From positions 1 to 10,034 of the forward strand of contig JAITHX010000147.1 of NCBI GenBank assembly GCA_031279735.1: 10,034 bases of DNA, written 5' to 3'. The stretch is from Prevotellaceae bacterium (GTDB taxonomy: Bacteria; Bacteroidota; Bacteroidia; Bacteroidales; UBA932). Of the stretch, positions 6,576 to 10,034 are shown piece after piece (within the stretch, counting starts at the first letter, position 1; the number at the start of each line of letters is the position of its first letter). Made by a program: the position numbers and the translations under genes. The notes below the pieces were generated by a model. The model saw nothing but the letters and a program-made list of their open reading frames with translations, was not told the DNA's origin and did no database searches.

Positions 6576-6985
6576 CCAATGATTTTCACCAGCACTCTTT
6601 TTTTCCGTTTGCCGTCGAACTCTCCGTAAAAGATTTGTTCCCACGGTCCGAAGTCTAATTCCCCGCCGGTGACTGCAACTACAACTTCGCGTCCCATAAC
6701 CGAACGTTTCAGGTGAGCGTCGGCATTGTCCTCGTAGGAGTTGTGTCGATATCGGTCGTAGGGTTTTTCGGGAGCCAGAGCTTCGAGCCAGACTTCCATG
6801 TCGTGATGAAGTCCGCTTTCGTCGTCGTTGATAAATACGCTGGCGGTAATGTGCATAGCGTTGACCAATAGCAGACCTTCGCGAATACCGCTTTCGGCCA
6901 GACATGCGTTGACCTCCGGAGTGATGTTGAGAAATGCGCGTCTCGTGGAGGTGTTAAAGCAAAGTTCCTTGCGATAAGATTTCAT
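6569..6985 (-). CDS. yjbQ: YjbQ/UPF0047 family protein (secondary thiamine-phosphate synthase-like)
   Basis: A complete 138-residue member of the YjbQ/UPF0047 family, whose usual length is about 130-140. Family motifs are all present: MHITASVFINDDESGLHHD (44-62), HNSYEDNADAHLKRSVMG (81-98), and GPWEQIFYGEFDG (113-125) followed by RKKRVLVKIIG. The conserved His and Asp residues in these blocks form the metal-binding site in known structures. E. coli YjbQ has weak thiamine-phosphate synthase activity, hence the usual product name; the true cellular role is uncertain. It starts 26 bases after the YGN-repeat protein gene and is probably the last gene of that operon, ending at the terminator at 6437-6487. 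Its stop codon lies inside a TTAATTC heptamer array. Confidence 0.93.
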   Translation of the reverse strand: MKSYRKELCFNTSTRRAFLNITPEVNACLAESGIREGLLLVNAMHITASVFINDDESGLHHDMEVWLEALAPEKPYDRYRHNSYEDNADAHLKRSVMGREVVVAVTGGELDFGPWEQIFYGEFDGKRKKRVLVKIIGN

Positions 6986-6986
6986 G

Positions 6987-7016
6987 TTTATTGTTTTACT
7001 GTTTTATTGTTTTACT
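6987..7016. repeat. 8-bp tandem repeat TTTTAYTG between two genes
   Basis: Four copies of an 8-mer alternating TTTTATTG and TTTTACTG fill the gap between the start of the yjbQ-type gene (6985) and the stop of the YGN-repeat gene; the stop codon (7012-7014) is part of the last copy. Confidence 0.7.
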
Positions 7017-8160
7017 GTGTAGCTATCGTTATATCCGCATGTTTGTTTTCTATCTTCACGGCAGCTTTTCCGCTGTTCGTTTGGAGATATTCGTCCTTGT
7101 CTTTCTTTGTTTTCGTTCCGAAGGCTGAATCGACGTTTATTGAGCCGTAGGAAGTGTGCATGTCGGAGCTGAAGGAGGCGTTGCGGTCGAATCCGAGGTG
7201 GATGTTGGTATAGGCGGCGTCGATTCGTATGGATTCGAAGTTGCGCGCTACTTTGTTGACGTTCACGTGACCGTACTTCACTTGTTCGACGGTCAGAGAT
7301 TCGTTCAGGTTTCCGACTTGGAGATCGACGTACGACAGCGAGCCTTTTATTCTGTCGGCGGCGCCGATGCTGTACTTGTCGTATTTCGCCGATGCGCGGA
7401 TCGATCCCGCTTTGTCGGCTTTGAATTTGGAGTAGGCGCTTTCTATTTCCATCTCCTTTACTTCGGTGAGTTTAACGTTCGAGTATTTTACGGAGAAGCG
7501 CGCTTTGCCCGTTTTTTTGAAGGAGGCGTTGCCGTAGGCGATGTCGAAAACGCTTTGCTCGTCGGGCAGGTTTTCGGCTTCGAAGTTGCCGTACTTGATA
7601 TTGATGTTGCTGGCGCCGGTTATGTCGCCCGACAGTTTGATGTTGCCGTAATTAACATTCAGGTCGTTGGAATTGCCGCCGAGTGATTCGCCGTTGAGGT
7701 TGCCGTACTTCAGGTTTATTTCCGCGGTGCCTTCGATATTCGGGATTTTGACGTTTCCATACTGGCATTGCAGCTTGAGGTTGATGCCGCGCGGGACGCT
7801 GACGTTGTAGGTTATCTTGATATTGCAGTTGTTGCAGTCGTACTGTTCAAATACGGTTCGCGCTTCGATGCGTTTGCCGGACTGAGAGAAGACGACGTCG
7901 ATTTTCGAGAGTTTCTCCCGCGTTTTCGATTCGGAATCGGATTCGACTTCTATTTCTATGCTGAAATAGACTTCGTTTCTGTCCCAGTTGACAATGTTTA
8001 CATTGCCGAACTTGTGGTCGATTGCCAGGTCGTGTCCTGCGCGCGCGTCGAAGGATTTGACGATGGTTTTTTCAGCCCTGTGTTCTCTTGCGGCGGCGGG
8101 GTGTTGCGTGAACAGGGCGACGAGCACCGCGATTGCCGCTAGCTTAATCTTTGCATTCAT
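7012..8160 (-). CDS. Exported YGN-repeat protein, DUF4097-like adhesin / beta-solenoid
   Basis: The 382-residue product starts with a signal peptide (about residues 1-24, ending HPAAA). From about residue 45 it consists of short beta-strand repeats, each marked by a Tyr-Gly-Asn type motif: FGN (51), QYGN, KYGN, NYGN, KYGN, AYGN, then degenerate KYSN, AYSK, KYDK, SYVD, KYGH, AYTN and SYGS. The aromatic residue recurs at 134, 152, 171, 190, 209, 226, 243, 260, 277, 296, 317 and 338, a period of 17-21. This is the layout of DUF4097/DUF2807-like putative adhesins that fold as a right-handed beta-helix. A CNNC pair (109-112) sits before the solenoid. It overlaps the anti-sigma gene by ATGA (8157-8160), so it is probably the surface or periplasmic part of an ECF sigma module. 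Ligand unknown. Confidence 0.8.
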   Translation of the reverse strand: MNAKIKLAAIAVLVALFTQHPAAAREHRAEKTIVKSFDARAGHDLAIDHKFGNVNIVNWDRNEVYFSIEIEVESDSESKTREKLSKIDVVFSQSGKRIEARTVFEQYDCNNCNIKITYNVSVPRGINLKLQCQYGNVKIPNIEGTAEINLKYGNLNGESLGGNSNDLNVNYGNIKLSGDITGASNINIKYGNFEAENLPDEQSVFDIAYGNASFKKTGKARFSVKYSNVKLTEVKEMEIESAYSKFKADKAGSIRASAKYDKYSIGAADRIKGSLSYVDLQVGNLNESLTVEQVKYGHVNVNKVARNFESIRIDAAYTNIHLGFDRNASFSSDMHTSYGSINVDSAFGTKTKKDKDEYLQTNSGKAAVKIENKHADITIATQ

Positions 8161-8660
8161 TGATGTTTTGTATTTAAAGTTTTACATTTCGATTTGCCGG
8201 TCAGCGCGTTCTCGATGTTTCGCAGAGCTGCTATCTTCGAGTCGTAGTATTGAATCATAATAGCCGCGCTTTCGTCGGAATTGTTGCAGAACGAGGCTGA
8301 ATCGGAGACTATCAAACTGAGTTCGGCGTCCAGTTCGCGGCGAATTTCCGGTTCGGCGGTCGCCACGATTCGTTCCACGCGGATTTTAGCCGCGTTCAGC
8401 ATGGAGGCGTAATAGCGTTTCGTTTCGAGCATTTCGCCCGACAGTATGCAGATTTGCTCCGCTTTGTCTCCGTCCTTCGGAAGCAGCATGTACGCGAGGG
8501 CGAAAATCGCCGCCGCTGCCGCCGTCATCCGTATCGTCCGCAACAGTCGGCGGCGTCGGGCGGCGAGCTTCAGTCGCCGTTCAAACCGCTCCGAGTGACC
8601 TTCGGGGAGAGGCGCGTCGTCGAACGCCTCGCGATTATTTTCAATGAATCGTTCAATCAT
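8157..8660 (-). CDS. Single-pass membrane protein, putative anti-sigma factor
   Basis: The 167-residue product has a cytoplasmic acidic and basic N-terminus: MIERFIENNREAFDDAPLPE and then GHSERFERRL, a pattern seen in small anti-sigma-like proteins encoded right after ECF sigma genes in Bacteroidota. An Arg-rich stretch (34-44) precedes one transmembrane helix (about 45-60, MTAAAAAIFALAYMLL). The periplasmic part (about 65-167) is mostly helical and amphipathic, with two Cys. No zinc-binding HxxxCxxC motif is present, so it is not a classical ZAS-type anti-sigma. The start lies 3 bases after the sigma factor stop, and its own stop overlaps the next start by ATGA, so the three genes are surely co-translated. 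The anti-sigma role rests on position and topology, not on a recognised domain. Confidence 0.72.
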   Translation of the reverse strand: MIERFIENNREAFDDAPLPEGHSERFERRLKLAARRRRLLRTIRMTAAAAAIFALAYMLLPKDGDKAEQICILSGEMLETKRYYASMLNAAKIRVERIVATAEPEIRRELDAELSLIVSDSASFCNNSDESAAIMIQYYDSKIAALRNIENALTGKSKCKTLNTKHQ

Positions 8661-8663
8661 CGT

Positions 8664-9221
8664 TCAATTAAAATGTTGTGTTGTATCCTTTGTAATCGTT
8701 TTAAGCGAGGCAACCAGTTTTTTCCGCGCTCTCTCGAAGCGTTTTCGGGCGGCGTCCTCTCTGATATGCAGAATTTCCGCCACTTCGCCGAAATCGAAGC
8801 CGTCGAGCAGATGAAGGCTGACTATCACCCGGCAGTCGTCGGGCAGGCAGGCTATAGCTCTTCGGACTTCGGCAACTTTGAGCGAAATCTCCTCCTCGTC
8901 GCAAGACACCTCGTTGTCGGCAACGACTGCGAAATCCTCGATGCGCGCGCACGTCGGTCGTCGCCGTTTCAGTTTGTCGATAGCCGTGTTGACGGCTATT
9001 CGCCTGAGCCATGCTTCGGGAGCCGCTTCGCCCATGGTTTCGAGCTTGTCGAAGGCTTTCACGAAAGCCTCCTGCATTGCATCCTCCGCCTCTTCCGCCT
9101 GCAACAGAATCCTATAGCAGGAGTTATAGACCGTTTTGCAGAACATCGCGTAGAACTGCATTTGTGCGGAAGCGTTGCGCCCGATGCAGGCTCTGATTAT
9201 TTTATCCGTTCTATTCGACAC
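8664..9221 (-). CDS. ECF-type RNA polymerase sigma factor (sigma-70 family)
   Basis: With the GTG at 9221 as start the protein has 185 residues, usual for ECF factors. Region 2 spans about 20-88: AQMQFYAMFCKTVYN, then EEAEDAMQEAFVKAFDKL (43-60) and the -10-recognition end WLRRIAVNTAIDKLKRR (71-87). Region 4 spans about 122-172, with LPDDCRVIVSLHLLDGFDFG, EVAEILHIRE and the recognition helix AARKRFERARKKL. The frame extends upstream to a TTG at 9281, giving 20 more residues without family similarity; there is no ATG, and GTG puts the region 1/2 start at the normal distance. It heads a tight operon with an anti-sigma-like protein and the YGN-repeat exported protein, and probably controls its own operon. 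Which envelope signal it answers to is unknown. Confidence 0.92.
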   Translation of the reverse strand: MSNRTDKIIRACIGRNASAQMQFYAMFCKTVYNSCYRILLQAEEAEDAMQEAFVKAFDKLETMGEAAPEAWLRRIAVNTAIDKLKRRRPTCARIEDFAVVADNEVSCDEEEISLKVAEVRRAIACLPDDCRVIVSLHLLDGFDFGEVAEILHIREDAARKRFERARKKLVASLKTITKDTTQHFN

Positions 9222-9281
9222 ATCAACTTCTTTTCGTCCGCTAATATATACGAGGGATTTTCCGAAACGTGACCGCCACAA

Positions 9282-9312
9282 TTGAAAATTATTTCCGAAA
9301 CAGCTACCTTTA
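9282..9312 (+). promoter_or_regulatory. Bacteroidota promoter of the small membrane protein gene
   Basis: TTG at 9282-9284 and TACCTTTA at 9305-9312 are 20 bases apart, fitting the -33 TTTG / 19-21 / -7 TAnnTTTG pattern with one mismatch in each box. The ATG at 9331 follows 19 bases later. The region is shared with the divergent sigma factor gene. Confidence 0.55.
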
Positions 9313-9330
9313 CGTCCTTATTTTTTTAGG

Positions 9331-9666
9331 ATGTTAGTTAAGATGTTTTTATACTTAGGACTGTCGCTGATGCTTCTTGCGTTCGCCTTCAAACTGACGG
9401 CAAACATGTCCGACTTCTGGTTCCGGCTGCTGGCAGGCATTGCCATTGCGCTGAAACTCACGTTTCTCGTACTGACCTTTCGCGCCAAAGGCTTCAAGGC
9501 AAACAGAGGACTGTATTTTATTCTGACGGGAGTAGGCGTGATGCTCGTCTCTCTGCTTCTTAAAGCCACAGTTGATGTGCCGGCGCTGCACAGAACGCTA
9601 TTCTTCGTCGCCATACTGCTGAAGATAACTGGAGTGATAATCATGGCGAAGAAAATTAAGAATTAA
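9331..9666 (+). CDS. Small four-helix integral membrane protein, function unknown
   Basis: The 111-residue product has four hydrophobic segments, at about 5-20, 29-50, 60-77 and 89-106, joined by short basic or polar loops (RAKGFKANRG at 51-60). The segments LAGIAIALKLTFLVL (34-48) and FVAILLKITGVIIMA (92-106) resemble each other, suggesting an internal duplication of a two-helix unit. I do not recognise the family. The start at 9331 is supported by a promoter 19 bases upstream; an in-frame ATG at 9343 is also possible. It is divergent from the ECF sigma gene, sharing a roughly 110-base intergenic region, so co-regulation is possible but not shown. The last residues IKN and the stop come from the first copies of an AATTAAG tandem array, so the array has moved into or created the gene end. 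Confidence 0.75.
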   Translation: MLVKMFLYLGLSLMLLAFAFKLTANMSDFWFRLLAGIAIALKLTFLVLTFRAKGFKANRGLYFILTGVGVMLVSLLLKATVDVPALHRTLFFVAILLKITGVIIMAKKIKN

Positions 9667-9763
9667 GAATTAAGAATTAAGAATTGCCATCCGGACGCGA
9701 GGAGGACTTATGAGTGATAGAGCCGGATGGCAATTCTTAATTCTTAATTTTTAATTCTTAATT
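9654..9763. repeat. Inverted repeat with 41-base arms built from AATTAAG heptamers plus GCCATCCGG
   Basis: The left arm 9654-9694 (AATTAAG copies ending GAATTGCCATCCGG) and right arm 9723-9763 are complementary at 40 of 41 positions, with a 28-base loop (9695-9722) that reads GAGGAGGACTTATGAGTG in its middle. The structure overlaps the last codons and stop of the preceding membrane protein gene and could act as its transcript end, though no long T-run is isolated from the stem. It could also be a small inserted element or an inverted duplication of a heptamer array. Confidence 0.85.
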
Positions 9764-9796
9764 CCCTAAACGCCGTCGTTATCGAAAACTTATCAG

Positions 9797-9804
9797 TACC
9801 TTTG
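9797..9804 (+). promoter_or_regulatory. Bacteroidota -7 box of the gene at the right edge
   Basis: TACCTTTG is a perfect TAnnTTTG match, 23 bases before the ATG at 9828. No clear -33 box is seen; the expected place holds GTCGTTATCG. Confidence 0.6.
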
Positions 9805-9827
9805 CAGCGCATTAAAAAATTTACATC

Positions 9828-10034
9828 ATGCAAAACAAACCGTACAGAAAGCCGGACGCAGCTCCGGATACAGTCAACGAGCCTGAAACGGCTTATCAAG
9901 CAAATACTCCCGACATATCGTCGGCTGACGATTGGAATCCTAACGTCCCGTTCCACGGCACGCAGGAGGAATGGTGGGAACACTTTCACAGGATTGAGGA
10001 GGGAGAGTTTTATACTATTGAGGAAGCTGACGAA
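9828..10034 (+). CDS. Uncharacterised acidic protein, partial (continues past right edge)
   Basis: From the ATG at 9828 the frame is open for 69 codons to the window end. The N-terminal part is Pro/Asp-rich and probably disordered (MQNKPYRKPDAAPDTVNEPE, then SSADDWNPNVPFHG). A more structured, acidic region follows: GTQEEWWEHFHRIEEGEFYT then IEEADE. The second part has the look of a short helical acidic module, with RIEEGEF..IEEADE reminiscent of small antitoxin-like proteins in Bacteroidota. I do not recognise a family and would not assign a function. A perfect -7 box upstream supports it as a real gene; the C-terminus and length cannot be seen. Confidence 0.65.
   Translation, partial: MQNKPYRKPDAAPDTVNEPETAYQANTPDISSADDWNPNVPFHGTQEEWWEHFHRIEEGEFYTIEEADE

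Noticed and set aside
7156..8142. Plus-strand open frames of 176 and 124 codons opposite the YGN-repeat gene
   Set aside because: They mirror the repeat-rich sense gene and its codon bias; no start context or recognisable domain.
9222..9281. Sigma factor start at the TTG at 9281
   Set aside because: TTG is a rare start, the extra 20 residues do not resemble ECF N-termini, and the GTG at 9221 gives the usual length; kept as a possibility only.

Overview
The window looks like a chromosomal stretch from a Bacteroidota genome, most likely order Bacteroidales. Support comes from a DUF4270 lipoprotein, a Bacteroidota-type outer membrane barrel protein, an ECF sigma / anti-sigma / YGN-repeat adhesin-like operon, and several promoters with the Bacteroidota -7 box TAnnTTTG in place of a sigma70 -10 box. 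Shine-Dalgarno sequences are weak or absent, as is usual in this phylum. Species cannot be told from the sequence alone.

Layout, left to right. 1-1257 (minus strand) is a visibly AT-richer cassette: an AbiEi-like (DUF6577-type) winged-helix protein followed by an AbiEii-type nucleotidyltransferase that is cut by the window edge, a probable type IV-style toxin-antitoxin or phage-defence pair with its own promoter and a candidate operator palindrome. 1334-3978 (minus) holds two cell-envelope genes with a 4-base ATGA overlap: a DUF4270 lipoprotein and an outer membrane beta-barrel protein. 4043-5548 (minus) is leuC, the large subunit of isopropylmalate dehydratase, with no leuD next to it.

5549-6568 is about 1 kb of non-coding DNA and structurally the most unusual part. 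It holds two very large imperfect hairpins built on GCAGAGGGCGCAAAGG-type units, related to each other in inverted orientation. One of them lies inside a 347-bp element bounded by 26-bp terminal inverted repeats (MITE-like). The stretch also holds heptamer tandem arrays and a strong intrinsic terminator.

6569-9221 (minus) is a probable four-gene operon: ECF sigma factor, membrane-anchored anti-sigma-like protein, exported YGN-repeat (DUF4097-like) protein, and a YjbQ/UPF0047 protein, ending at the terminator at 6437-6487. The first three genes are tightly coupled (3-nt gap, then ATGA overlap) and look like a cell-surface signalling module. Divergent from it, 9331-9666 (plus) encodes a small four-helix membrane protein; its end runs into a 41-bp-arm inverted repeat made of the same AATTAAG heptamer found elsewhere in the window. 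A last gene starts at 9828 behind a perfect TAnnTTTG box and runs off the right edge.

No complete new system can be claimed. The items most worth following are the paired giant hairpin repeats and MITE-like element, the heptamer arrays that supply gene ends, and the AbiE-like cassette with its candidate operator.
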